Shown piece by piece: positions 10,587 through 20,603 of a stretch of DNA of 64,000 nucleotides. The stretch's first letter is position 1. Each line of letters opens with the position of its first letter. Origin of the DNA: Ascochyta rabiei (taxonomy: Eukaryota; Ascomycota; Dothideomycetes; Pleosporales; Didymellaceae); NCBI RefSeq assembly GCF_004011695.2, contig NC_082412.1, forward strand, positions 1,488,001 through 1,552,000, read 5' to 3'. The notes beneath the pieces are model-generated. The model saw nothing but the letters and a program-made list of their open reading frames with translations, searched no databases and was not told the origin of the DNA. A program made the position numbers and the translations under genes.

Positions 10587-11826
10587 TTTTGCTGTTGAGA
10601 TTGATTTGGATGGACAGGGGAGATGAGAAAGTGACTGATAAATTGGTTGACTTCTGATGCTGCAGACATTGTGCCTTTTGTATCGTCCTACGTTCTGCTC
10701 CTACCAAGTGTATTCTCCGTAAACTCCTAAGACCATGCCAGACAGTCTCGCAACCACCAAGCTGCACTCTCATCTCTTCATGGAGAAGTTGGGAATGCGG
10801 CCTTTATTCGGTCTCCACATCTGCCGGGTCATCAACGTGCATTACTAGCGTGCAACGTAGTCTACACGACACTGACGTTGTATGTTGCGAACATCCCAGA
10901 CGCAGCACTTGCCTTGCCAGACTACGAGAAACGGCTACGGTTTGCTATCACGCAGGCATCTTTAATCTGCTGAGTGCTTCTGCACATCAATATGAACCCG
11001 GACCATTAGCAGCCAGTACGCCGGATTCGTTTCCTGTCGAAGAGACTGACGTACATTAACTCCGAAAACTCCACATACCAGTGAACAGCATTTGGAACCA
11101 CGTTTTCTGGTTGGCTATGGGAACTATCGGTGGGCAAAGCTGGAAGAGGAAAGGTGCTGCATTGTCTACAAAAGAATCTGCCGCTGCTAACCCCGATAAG
11201 CCCGCAATCGTCTACACTTGATGGTGCGTTCATAACGGGGCACTGTGAGCCTCATCGCCTTATCGCCACTCGGAACAAGGCCCGTTCATCGAGCAGCGTC
11301 TGTATTTCTTCGGACGTCATGCCCAAGCACTCTCATACGCCAGTTTGTCGATGTGGAAGGACAACGTAATTGACCTTGCAGACAACTCGAGTACCTAGAT
11401 GAAGTTCGAAGAGTACCTAGATGGTGATGCCATTAACATAAAGGAAGGCCTTTGGCGCTTCTGCTCACCGTTTCGCCATATGTAAGTTGCTGACCTGGAG
11501 CTACAGTATATCCGGCTGTGGGGTATGCTGGAATACACTTTTTCGCCGCTAACTGTAAGTCCAGACCGCCATCGACTAGAAACGTTCAACAATGGATATG
11601 CTTGACGTCAACGCACCTACCTGGCGCGTCATACCTTGCTGGTGTCTACCGTACTGCTGATCCGGTAGCTTTCGGTGGGTGTCGGACAGAACCACGCGGC
11701 CAGGAAATGATATGCAAACGTATATAAGAGGATTTGGCACGCCTGCTTTCGGCACTAATCAAAACTACATACAACCCCCTCCAGGTCACTACCAATCCAC
11801 GTGCAGCAGCTTCCTACACTACCAAA
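10587..11826. promoter_or_regulatory. Divergent promoter region, aldo-keto reductase / ADH
   Basis: 1.24 kb between divergent starts. A 13-bp direct repeat, GAGTACCTAGATG, occurs at 11388 and 11410. A strong TATA box precedes the ADH (listed separately). No coding sequence was found. Confidence 0.5.
11719..11728 (+). promoter_or_regulatory. TATA box of the ADH gene
   Basis: CGTATATAAG, about 105 bp upstream of the ATG at 11827. It argues against a start codon upstream of about 11755, and so for the ATG at 11827. Confidence 0.7.
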
Positions 11827-12903
11827 ATGACCGACTACAAGTTTGAAGGCTGGTGTGGCCACGGCCCTGAGTCCGCCGAGGGCAAGATGAAGTGGGAGGA
11901 GTACACGCCCAAGACCTGGACCGAAGACGACGTCGACATCAAGATCTCTCACTGCGGAATCTGCGGGTCTGACCTCCACACCCTCCGCTCAGGCTGGTAC
12001 CCCACACCCTACCCCTGCGTTGTCGGCCACGAGATCATTGGCAAGGCTGTCAGGGTTGGAAAGAAGGTCAAGCACATCAAAGAGGGCGACCGTGTCGGTG
12101 TTGGTGCGCAGGCAGCTTCTTGCCTGAAGCCTGACTGTGCGCAATGCTCGGATGGCTTCGAGAACCACTGCGCCAACATGGCTGCTACCTATGGCGCCAT
12201 GTTTCCCTTCAGCAAGGACAAGTCATATGGTGGATACGCAAACTACAACCGCACACCGAGCCATTTCGTGTTCAAGATCCCCGAACAGATCTCCAGCGAG
12301 GCTGCAGCACCCATCATGTGCGGTGGTGTCACACTCTACAGCCCTTTGAAGACATATAACGCAAAGGGCAAGAACGTCGGTATCGTCGGTCTGGGAGGTC
12401 TGGGCCACTTCGGTGTTCTCTTCGCAAAGGCGCTCGGCGCGAAGAGCGTAACCGTCATCTCGCGCTCGCACGCAAAGGAGGAGGACGCAAAGAAGCTTGG
12501 AGCGGATAACTTCATCGCTACCGGCGACGAAGGCTGGGACCAGGGTAAGAACGCCTCTTCTCTGGACCTGATCGTCTCGACCGTCTCGTCAGACAAGATG
12601 CCCCTGCCCGGCTACCTGAACCTGCTGTCTTTCCGCGGTACTTTTGTCCAGGTCGGCGCACCCGAGGACCCGCTCCCTGCTTTCCAGGCCTTCGCCCTGA
12701 TTCAGAAGGCTATCCACATCACCGGTTCGGCCATTGGTTCGCCTTCCGAGATTAGAGAGATGTTGGACCTTGTTGCAGAAAAGAACATCAAGCCCTGGAC
12801 ACAGATCGTTCCTCTGAAGGAGGCCAACCAGGCGATCATCGACTTTGAGGATGGCAAGCCCAGGTTCAGGTTTGTTCTCAAGAACGAGAACTATACCGAT
12901 TAG
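11827..12903 (+). CDS. Zinc-dependent NADP alcohol dehydrogenase (Adh6/cinnamyl-ADH type)
   Basis: Intronless, 358 aa. Medium-chain dehydrogenase that interconverts alcohols and aldehydes, with broad aryl and aliphatic specificity known for the Adh6/CAD group. Catalytic zinc ligands: C46 (GICGSDLH), H68-E69 (VVGHEIIG) and C165. Structural zinc ligands: C99, C104, C107 and C115. The Rossmann nucleotide loop is GLGGLGHFG (188-196); the following VISRSHAKEED supplies Ser/Arg residues typical of NADP preference. The ATG at 11827 is chosen because the in-frame extension upstream has no ATG and a TATA box lies at 11719. A cytosolic detoxifying reductase is the most likely role. Confidence 0.93.
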   Translation: MTDYKFEGWCGHGPESAEGKMKWEEYTPKTWTEDDVDIKISHCGICGSDLHTLRSGWYPTPYPCVVGHEIIGKAVRVGKKVKHIKEGDRVGVGAQAASCLKPDCAQCSDGFENHCANMAATYGAMFPFSKDKSYGGYANYNRTPSHFVFKIPEQISSEAAAPIMCGGVTLYSPLKTYNAKGKNVGIVGLGGLGHFGVLFAKALGAKSVTVISRSHAKEEDAKKLGADNFIATGDEGWDQGKNASSLDLIVSTVSSDKMPLPGYLNLLSFRGTFVQVGAPEDPLPAFQAFALIQKAIHITGSAIGSPSEIREMLDLVAEKNIKPWTQIVPLKEANQAIIDFEDGKPRFRFVLKNENYTD

Positions 12904-13310
12904 ATAGTTAATGAGTATGAATCCTGAATGAAAGCGATCCAAATCAAGATATCCTTCAAGAGATTACCTGTGTTTACCTGCGCAATGTCATGGGTGAATG
13001 AATTAATTGATCCCACAGCAGAGCGTTCATACACAGGTGGGGCATCGAGATGACAAATGCTGCAGACCATTACGCCTGAATCCTCTTCTACAAGGCATAC
13101 ATCGAAGATTCCACAACATCGCGCCATCGTCGAAGTCAGTACAAAAGCCACAATACCCTGCTTTGAGACCGAACATTTGATTAAGCCAACAACATTGTGC
13201 TACTCACCTGCGCAAACACGTGCCAGCCCGTGCCGATTTACCCAATTTGGAGCATTCCACACAACATCGACAAAAGCTTGATTTCCCCGAAAACCAAGGA
13301 TAGCTTCAAA
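12904..13310. other. Intergenic, about 400 bp
   Basis: ADH 3' flank and thioredoxin promoter. The frame of the thioredoxin gene stays open upstream to 13197 but looks like 5' leader. Confidence 0.5.
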
Positions 13311-13775
13311 ATGCCGACAGAAGTCACGCAGTCTTTGCACTTCCGTACCCTCCTCTCGGGACACACGTACCTCATCGCGGATTTCTACGCGACATGGTGT
13401 CCGCCTTGCAAGACCATCGCCCCCATCTACAACCAGCTCAGCACCACCCACGCCCAATCAGGCAAGTTCGCGTTTGTCAAGGTCAATGTCGACGAAGCAC
13501 GGGAGATCGCCGCGCAGTACGGCATCCAGGCCATGCCGACATTCTTGCTGTTCAAGGACGGGAAGCAGATCGAGGAGATCAAGGGCGCTGACCCGCGGAA
13601 GCTGAAGACGGTGATCGAGCGTGCCAGTGCGGACCTGAAGGGCAGCGGTGGAGCAGCGCCAAAAGCGCAAGAGGAGAAGCCGATAGCTGAGGACAAGCCA
13701 GTGCCGGAGAAGAAGGCGGCCAGCAATGGCGATGGCTTAAGCATGCTCGAGAGATTGATGCAGAAGAACAAGTAG
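13311..13775 (+). CDS. Thioredoxin with WCPPC active site and charged tail
   Basis: Intronless, 154 aa. The thioredoxin fold occupies residues 1-105: FYATWCPPCKTIAP carries the redox pair C30/C33, and AMPTFLLFKDG contains the cis-proline. The active site is WCPPC instead of the canonical WCGPC; a Pro in this position is seen in some bacterial and fungal thioredoxin-like proteins and should shift the redox potential. About 50 residues follow, rich in Ala, Lys, Glu and Pro and ending in a short LSMLERLMQKNK helix. The start at 13311 gives an MPTEV N-terminus; an in-frame upstream extension has no targeting signal and is taken as leader. Likely a cytosolic disulfide reductase. Confidence 0.9.
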   Translation: MPTEVTQSLHFRTLLSGHTYLIADFYATWCPPCKTIAPIYNQLSTTHAQSGKFAFVKVNVDEAREIAAQYGIQAMPTFLLFKDGKQIEEIKGADPRKLKTVIERASADLKGSGGAAPKAQEEKPIAEDKPVPEKKAASNGDGLSMLERLMQKNK

Positions 13776-14197
13776 AGCTAGGTGAAGAGGATATCGATAC
13801 CCAATACAGCGCTTGAAGCATTGACCCCCCCATAGAAATTAAGATCATGTTCATGGCCCTGACGCTCCGTCACGATGCTTGGTTGACGCTTGATATGACC
13901 CCACGCATGCCGACCTCGAACCCTGACCAAGTGAGCCATGCCTGTTTGTGCACATCAAGCATTGGAGTTTGATCTCGTACTGCGTGGACGTGATGATTGG
14001 CACAGATGTCTTTGCGTCATTTGCTTTCGCCTTCCATCGTGTTGGATTTGTAAGTGAAACAGCTTACTCGATTGAGAGAGGCCACATGTGCCAAGACGTC
14101 CGCCACCTGCGGCTACTTCGAAGTAGCTATCCACAACTTCCAACCTCAATCAACCTGAGCCCTCATTCTCACTCGAGGACTGCAGTAAACCGCCATT
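13776..14197. other. Intergenic, about 420 bp
   Basis: Thioredoxin 3' flank and PDI promoter. No motif that I can support as an unfolded-protein-response element was identified by eye. Confidence 0.4.
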
Positions 14198-15341
14198 ATG
14201 CTTTTCAACCGCCTCTTCCCCGCGGTCGTTGCGCTGCTCCCCGCCCTTGCCTCCGCCTCAGCGCCCGCATCCTCCGTTATCGACCTCACACCCAAGAACT
14301 TCGATGAAGTCGTCCTGGAGTCTGGCAAGCCCGCCCTTGTCGAGTTCTTCGCCCCGTGGTGCGGACACTGCAAGAACCTTGCTCCTATCTACGAGGAGCT
14401 CGCCACCGGCTTTCAGCACGCCGCCGGCAAGGTCTCGGTCGCGAAGGTCGATGCGGATGAGCACAAGTCCCTGGGCAAGCGCTTCGGCGTCACAGGGTTC
14501 CCTACATTGAAGTGGTTCGACGGAAAGAGCGACAAGCCCGAGGACTACAAGGGCGGCCGTGACCTTGAGAGCCTTACCAAGTTCATCACAGAGAAGACGG
14601 CCGTCAAGCCCAAGACCAAGGGCAAGCTGCCCAGCGCTGTCACTTACCTCGACGACCAGAGCTTCAAGCAGAAGGTTGGAAAGGACCAGGATGTGCTTGT
14701 TGCTTTCACTGCGCCGTGGTGCGGACGTACGTTTCTTCTCTCCGGACGATGAATAATTGCTGACAACTTCAGACTGCAAGACCCTCGCCCCCATCTGGGA
14801 GGCTCTCGCCAGCACCTTCGTCAATGAGCCCAACGTTCTGGTCGCCAAGGTCGACGCCGAAGCCGAGAATGCTAAGGCTCTCGCTAAGGAGCAGGGCGTC
14901 TCCTCGTACCCTACCATCAAGTTCTTCAAGAAGGGTTCCACTGAGCCCACCCCCTATGAGGGCGCCCGCTCTGAGGACGCGTTCGTCCAGTATCTGAACA
15001 AGAACTCCGGCACCCACCGCGCTGTTGGCGGCGGTCTTGATGCCACCGGCGGCACCATCGAGGCTTTCGACACCGTCATCGCCAAGTTCCAGTCTGCCTA
15101 CGGTGACGGCGTTGAGGAGGCCACGACCCTCGCCTCGACTCTGAAGGACAAGTACGCTCAGTACTACGTCAAGGTCTTCCAGAAGATTGGTGCCAACAAG
15201 GAGTACGCTGAGAAGGAATCCAAGCGTCTGCAGGGCTTGATCAGCAAGGGCAACCTCGCCCCCGAGAAGCTCGACGACTTGATCAGCAGGAGCAACATCC
15301 TGAGGAAGTTCTTGGGCACAGACGACAAGAGCGAGTTGTAG
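14198..15341 (+). CDS. Protein disulfide isomerase, ERp38/TigA type
   Basis: Exons 14198-14726 and 14773-15341; 46-nt intron that splits the second active site codon for His; 365 aa. Residues 1-20 form an ER signal peptide. Two thioredoxin domains follow, each with APWCGHCK: cysteines C55/C58 and C175/C178. The C-terminal third (about 255-350) is the helical ERp29C/D domain with YAEKESKRL. This a-a'-D order matches fungal ERp38 (TigA in Aspergillus). It forms and rearranges disulfides in the ER lumen. The C-terminus is DDKSEL, a KDEL-like but non-canonical retention signal. It converges with the HSBP1-like gene. Confidence 0.94.
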
Positions 15342-15688
15342 GAGGCAGCTGTACAAGATCATGATGTGCGATAGGAGCGAGTTGTGATTGGGACTGTTGC
15401 TCGTAGCTGGGTGTAGGATGAACGTAAAAGCAGAGCTTTGCTCACGTGTGACGCGACAATGAATTAGCGTGTACAGATAGAATCATGATATCAATTTGGA
15501 ACGCTTCTATAATACTCCCATGCATGCAGTGTCGTAAATCGTGATGAAAGCCGTCGAGTACTGCTGTTGAAGGCTGGCAGCAACAGCACAACAAACCGTC
15601 ATGCCCATCGTCGGACGGGCGAAAGGCTTTGCTTCGCAGCGACCTTTGTCGGTACCTCAGGTCTCAGAAGCGTCTGCGCCGACAATAC
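15342..15688. other. Convergent intergenic, about 350 bp
   Basis: 3' flanks of PDI and the HSBP1-like gene. Nothing else seen. Confidence 0.5.
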
Positions 15689-16035
15689 CTACTTGCCAGA
15701 CCCCGATGTCTTCCCATCCCCAGCCTGGATCTGCGCCTCCAAGCTATCCAGCCGCCGAGACATGTCGTCCACTATTCGAGCTGCTTAGCTTGCATCTGTT
15801 TGTACCTGAACAAAGGTACAACATACTCTTCGACAGGAGCTCACTGCTGACGGAGGTGAATTTGGTGTTTAGCTGGTTGAGCAGGTCGTCGACGACGGCG
15901 GCGAGCTCGCCCGAGCTGTCTGTGCTGGCGTTGAGGCCGGGGGACTGCTGTGCATCAGTGGGCGTTTGGAGAGATTTGACTTGAACGCACCGTTACGTCG
16001 CTGGGCGTTGAGGGTTGTCTCTGCGGGGTCGCCAT
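15689..16035 (-). CDS. Heat shock factor-binding protein 1-like coiled coil
   Basis: Small three-exon gene: 16035-15991, 15947-15827 and 15771-15689; introns of 43 and 55 nt; 82 aa. The middle and last exons join into a continuous heptad helix: ELAAVVDDLLNQLNTKF, then SSELLSKMDDMSRRLDSLEAQI. This matches the HSBP1 family (LLQQMQDKF...IDDMSSRIDDLE in animals), which forms trimeric coiled coils, binds heat shock transcription factor and is also linked to WASH complex assembly. The first acceptor is a tandem CAGCAG, so exon 2 may start at 15947 or 15944, with or without one Gln; the second choice makes a more usual 46-nt intron. The gene is divergent from EBP2, 240 bp between start codons. Confidence 0.85.
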
Positions 16036-16274
16036 GGTAAAATGCAGAAGCCGACACAAGATGTACTCCAATACGAGGCAGGCGTAGGCGGGAGTGAATA
16101 CAACAGCACACGTGATGCGGCGGGCCGCGGCTTCTTTCCTTATCGAAGGGCGGTGTATCGCCAGGCAGGCGCTAGTGGTTTTCTGCGCCAAGATTTCGAA
16201 TAATTTTTGGACATGGGGAGCTTTGACGTTTGGGCTTGTAACACGCCGAAAGTCCAGACACGAAATCAGATAAC
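16036..16274. promoter_or_regulatory. Compact bidirectional promoter HSBP1-like / EBP2
   Basis: Only 239 bp between divergent start codons. No TATA box visible; contains a GC-rich GGCGGGCCGCGG stretch near 16119. Confidence 0.5.
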
Positions 16275-17536
16275 ATGGCCGGAACTAAGCTTAAGAAGAT
16301 GCTGGACGGTCGCCAGGGGCGCAACATTGCCCTCGAGAAGCAGCGCAAGTTGGAGAAGGCTGCCAGGCAACGCAAGGAGAAGAACGCGCCGGCAGTTGCA
16401 GACGAAGAGGAGACCGGAGGCGTGCCGCTGGACGAGGTGGAGGTCAAGGCCAACGGCAAGGCGAAGACGTCTAAGAACGGCAAGAAGGCTGCGAAGGCGA
16501 CAGAAAAGGAGGTTGAGTGGGAGACTGAGGGTAGCGAGGATGAGGACGACAGCGAAGACGACGATGATGATGCAGAGGAGCGCCCTGCATTCGACCTCTC
16601 GCGTCTTGAGGACAGCGAGAGCGATGTCAGCGGCGACGATGACGAGGAGGATGAAGACGAGGAGGAGGAGGACGATGAGGCTGAAGATATTCCGCTTTCC
16701 GACATCGAGTCTCTGGCCTCAGACGACAAGGGCGACATCATCCCCCACCAGCGTCTGACGATCAACAACACCGCCGCTCTCACTGCTGCCCTCAACCGCA
16801 TACAGCTTCCCTACTCGAAGCTCGCCTTCTCAGAGTACCAGTCCGTGACCAGCACCGAGCCCGTCGAGATCGCCGACGTCGAGGACGACCTGAACCGCGA
16901 ACTCGCCTTCTACAAGCAGTGCTTGTCTGCAGTCAAGGACGCACGGGGCAGACTGAAGAAGGAGGGCGTGTCGTTCTCGCGTCCCGCAGACTACTTCGCC
17001 GAGATGGTCAAGAGCGACGAGCACATGGGCAAGATCAAGCAGAAGCTGGTCGACGAGGCTGCGGGCAAAAAGGCGTCTGCCGAGGCGCGCAAGCAGAGGG
17101 ATCTGAAGAAGTTCGGCAAGCAGGTTCAGGTGGCGAAGATGCAGGAGCGCGCGAAGGAGAAGAGAGACACCATCGAGCAGATCAACCTGTTGAAGAGGAG
17201 TACGTTCAATCATTCTATCTACCCAGAGCAGATGCTAACACTATCACAGAACGTCAAGGCGCAGACATCACGAAGACCAACGAGGAAGACCTCTTCGACA
17301 TTGGCGTTGAGGCCGACGACTCGAAGCCCGACCGCCGTGAAAACAGAGCAGGCGGAGGCAAGCGCCAGAAGAAGAACGAGAAGTTTGGATTCGGCGGCAA
17401 GAAGCGCCACGCAAAGAGCAACACTGCCGAGTCGAGCGGTGACGGCCGGGGCTTCTCGTCGAGAAAGATGAAGGGCAAGACTGGCGGCGCTGCAAAGGCG
17501 AGGCCGGGCAAGGCTAGGCGCGCGAACAAGCACTAG
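16275..17536 (+). CDS. EBP2: rRNA-processing protein EBP2
   Basis: Exons 16275-17199 and 17250-17536; 50-nt intron; 403 aa. Nucleolar factor needed for 27S pre-rRNA processing and 60S ribosome assembly. Basic Lys-rich N-terminus, then a long acidic Glu/Asp tract (about residues 75-145). The conserved EBP2 core begins at about residue 165 and includes LNRELAFYKQCLSAVKDAR, SRPADYFAEMVKSDEHM and the basic coiled helix QRDLKKFGKQVQVAKMQERAKEKRD. The tail is GGKRQKKNEKFGFGGKKRHAKSN-like (Lys/Arg/Gly) and ends in KARRANKH, typical of nucleolar proteins. The join LLKR-K-RQGADI restores the expected core across the intron. Confidence 0.94.
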
Positions 17537-17797
17537 ACGGGTAGTGATGTGAAGAGTACGGCATCCATAAGGCGCTCTGGCGTTCGTTTCAAGGTCAAAA
17601 GCAGGGTTTGTATGAGTTTGTAGTGCATCGGGTAGGCTGTCCGTCATATTGAAGATACCATTGCATGTCTCTGTCAGAATCTCCATGATCCATCTTACTC
17701 ACGTTACCAGTGCTGACATAGCGGTGGCTGGTCGGGTGGACGAGGAGTCTGGGTGAAGGTGGTCAACCAGCAAACGGCGGACTCATCAGTGGTACCC

Positions 17798-17806
17798 ATA
17801 TATAAA
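17798..17806 (+). promoter_or_regulatory. TATA box
   Basis: ATATATAAA, 54-62 bp upstream of the ATG at 17860. A leader this short fits a start at 17860. Confidence 0.6.
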
Positions 17807-17859
17807 TCACACGAACGACGCCTCTCTTCCAATCCATTGACCAGATCTCAACCTCCACA

Positions 17860-18627
17860 ATGGACAACAACGACATCTTCTTCGGCGACCTCCCACCCAC
17901 ACTCACCACTCACCAACCCCCACGGTACACCAAACCAACGGACGACTTCCGCCCCCTCCCCTCCTCAGACACCTCAGTCCTCTACCTCGCCATCACCACA
18001 CCGCACACCGACACCTACACGATCCACGGCCCGGTGCGCAGCTTCTCGCACCTCCTCCCGCCAATCCAAGACCGCACGTCCTCGAGCCCCAGCGCAATCG
18101 ACAAGCTCGACGCCCTAGCCTACACGCCCGCCGACGCATGGGGCGAGCAGACCCCGAGCGCCGCGTTCGAGACGCACGGATTCCGGACGTTTATCGTCGA
18201 GGGCCAGCGCGCGACTTTCACCGTGCTGGAGGTCTTGCGCGAGGACAATCCGCTCGTCAGAGAGGCGCTGCCCGCGCCGGTGTATACGGTGACCAGGCAC
18301 GGACCGCTGGTGTATTCGTTCTCTGGCGTCGGCGCGGGCGTCAGGGTTGGTGAGGCGCGGGGGTTCGCCGCGACATCGGCGCTGGTGGGGAGTTTTGTGG
18401 AGCGGGGCGCTGCGCGGACGGCGGCGAGAGATGCCATGGAGAGGTTGGTCGCTGGAGAGGGGGTGGTGAGTCGTATTGAGGAGTGGGGTGCGGGCGATGG
18501 CGGTGTTTTGCTGGCTATGGGTAGGGAGACGAGATGGGAGGTTAGGGTGCTGTATGAGGATGAGACACTGCAGAGAGCTAAGGAGGTGGCGGATGCTGAG
18601 GGGGCGGGCGTTGGGTGGCGGTATTGA
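17860..18627 (+). CDS. Hypothetical protein, 255 aa
   Basis: Intronless. I do not recognise the family. The N-terminus is Pro/Thr-rich (residues 1-40). A mixed alpha/beta region follows, with YLAITTPHTDTYTIHGPVRS and two predicted strands (FRTFIVEGQRATFTVLEVL). The segment 145-185 is Gly/Ala-rich (FSGVGAGVRVGEARGFAATSALVGSF). The C-terminus has alternating acidic strands and ends VGWRY. No signal peptide, membrane span or catalytic motif is evident. Codon use is strongly GC3-biased like its neighbours, and a TATA box at 17798 supports the start. It could be a small cytosolic domain protein specific to ascomycetes (inference). Confidence 0.75.
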   Translation: MDNNDIFFGDLPPTLTTHQPPRYTKPTDDFRPLPSSDTSVLYLAITTPHTDTYTIHGPVRSFSHLLPPIQDRTSSSPSAIDKLDALAYTPADAWGEQTPSAAFETHGFRTFIVEGQRATFTVLEVLREDNPLVREALPAPVYTVTRHGPLVYSFSGVGAGVRVGEARGFAATSALVGSFVERGAARTAARDAMERLVAGEGVVSRIEEWGAGDGGVLLAMGRETRWEVRVLYEDETLQRAKEVADAEGAGVGWRY

Positions 18628-19895
18628 GGGCGTGGGTTGGGGGTTGGTGAGGACTGGTGATATGATGTTGTGAGGGGGGTTTGGGAGATGTGGACGGAAA
18701 GCAGAGAGAAATATGGAGGTTCATGACTGGTAGGATTCGATCACCTCTTACTCTGTACATTCTGTTCCTCAGGCTCGCTCATAAGGCGTTTCGTGTCCCC
18801 GCAAACCCCCCGTACTACAGAAAGTAGGCGCAGTGTCTCTGACACATAGATCAAACCAGACAAAGCTGATCACTCGTAATGCTATGCTGCCACTGTGTAG
18901 GTAGTTGTGCTGCCGCTGTGCTGCCGCCATGCCGCCACGCCATAGCAGGAAGTTATAGATGTAGGAAGCTGACCTGCAACGTGAAGGCTGCAGCGGCGAG
19001 GCGCCCGAAGAGAAAAGCAAAACGTCAGATGCAAGCAGAAGACAGCCCAGAGTTGGCTGTGGCCATTGCGAGCGGACATTCAGTACTGGTGACTACAAGT
19101 GGGGTAATTCATCAAGCAGGCGGATGGCGTAAAGTAGAGTCACTCTCGTCTGCGCTGAGTAGCTGTCCTCAGTGACATGGAAGTTTGATCGCGGGACGTC
19201 CTTCACATCGTCTCAATGTTCGCGTAATTGCGTTCGAGGTATTCGTGCTCCATGCAATGTGTTTTCAGGTCATCAGGTAACGCGAACAAGGCCAGAATTG
19301 ACGAGCTCTCTGCGTGCCGAGTTAACGCGGAGCTGCCACAAGGTCAGGCGATCGGCAGGTTTGCACAGCTGACGGGATTGAGTTCGAAGAAGGTACGTTG
19401 ATCTGTACCATGAGCCATTCTTGGCCTTAGTGAAACATTGCTAATGGTGTCGCAGAACAAGATGTCCATAGGCAGAGGCATAATAGCAGCCATGTCAGAT
19501 ATTCGCAGTGTGCTGAAGCCTTCTAGGAGCGCAGTGAGATGATGAGCGAGTCAAAAGGACTGGCCTCGTAGTCATAACGAAAGCGCCTACAAAACTTCCC
19601 GTTTTGATGCAGATGGTCGTGGTGTTCAAGACATGTCGTTCCTGCTTGGCGGTTTAGCCGCGGGGCGCCTCGTCGCACGGAGACCCCACATGGCGCTCCA
19701 CCACGACCACAGCGGAGGCGCTCCAAGATAGCCGCGATCATTCCCATACACTCGCACTGCTACACTCGCGCAACTACTCCCCCAACACCAGAGCGCCGGC
19801 TCCAGATCGCACACGTCACATTCCCGGAATCAGCGCCCCACGCACAGCCACCAGCGCACCCCGACAGGCGATCCACACAAGCACGCAGCGCAACC
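18628..19895. other. Intergenic, 1.27 kb
   Basis: 3' flank of the hypothetical gene and promoter of TRS31. No recognisable gene or RNA; contains a short GCCGC-rich run at about 18909-18945. Confidence 0.5.
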
Positions 19896-20603
19896 ATGAG
19901 CGGGACACCAAACCAGGGCTCGGGCCTGCGGTATCCCTCGAACAAGAAGAGCATATACGACCGGAATCCGAACAGGAGCAAGACTGCAGAGCTCAGCCGG
20001 GCGGCGTTTGCCTACCTCTTCATTGAGATGATTGCATACGCGCAGCGAGGCGTCTCCAACGTGGGCGATCTCGAGCAAAAGTACGGGCGCGTGAAATGCG
20101 AGAACACAGGGAGCCATGCTGACCACCTGCCCAGACTCAACTCACAAGGCTACCCCATCGGCCTGCGACTTCTCGATCTGCTGCTCTCGCGCTCCTCCAA
20201 CCCCCTCGCAAGCATACGACCAACCCGCATCCTCCCCCTCCTCCAATTCATCGCGCAGACATTATACCGGCACCTCTTCGGGCGGCCGGCCGATGCACTG
20301 GAAAAGTCGAGTACGGAACCGGGGCAGTACATGCTCTTCGACAACGAGCCCATGGTCAACCAGTACATCTCGCTACCAAGGGAGCTCAGCAGTCTAAACT
20401 GCGCGGCCTTTGTGGCTGGCGTGATAGAGGGCGTGTGCGATGGCGCGGGGTTTCCGACCGAGGGCGTCACGGCGCACAGTGTGGGCGAGCAAGAGCAAGG
20501 GAAAGAGACAAAGGCCATGTGGCCGGACAAGACGGTCTTCCTGATCAAGTTCAAGCCGGAGGTGCTGGAGAGGGAGGAGATTCTCGGGAGAGGAGGAGGC
20601 TAG
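19896..20603 (+). CDS. TRS31: TRAPP complex subunit Trs31 (TRAPPC5)
   Basis: Exons 19896-20080 and 20135-20603; 54-nt intron (GTACGG donor, TGCTGACC branch, CCCAG acceptor); 217 aa. Core TRAPP subunit with the Bet3-like fold, part of the Ypt1/Rab1 exchange factor in ER-Golgi tethering. Conserved hallmarks: KSIYDRNPNRSKT at the N-terminus, SRAAFAYLFIEMI, GYPIGLRLLDLL, TLYRHLFGRPADALEK, YMLFDNEPMVNQYISLP and LNCAAFVAGVIEGVCDGAGFP. The intron is a multiple of three and has no in-frame stop, so an unspliced reading inserts 18 residues between E-Q-K and L-N-S. Family conservation shows those residues are intronic. Confidence 0.92.
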   Translation: MSGTPNQGSGLRYPSNKKSIYDRNPNRSKTAELSRAAFAYLFIEMIAYAQRGVSNVGDLEQKYGRVKCENTGSHADHLPRLNSQGYPIGLRLLDLLLSRSSNPLASIRPTRILPLLQFIAQTLYRHLFGRPADALEKSSTEPGQYMLFDNEPMVNQYISLPRELSSLNCAAFVAGVIEGVCDGAGFPTEGVTAHSVGEQEQGKETKAMWPDKTVFLIKFKPEVLEREEILGRGGG

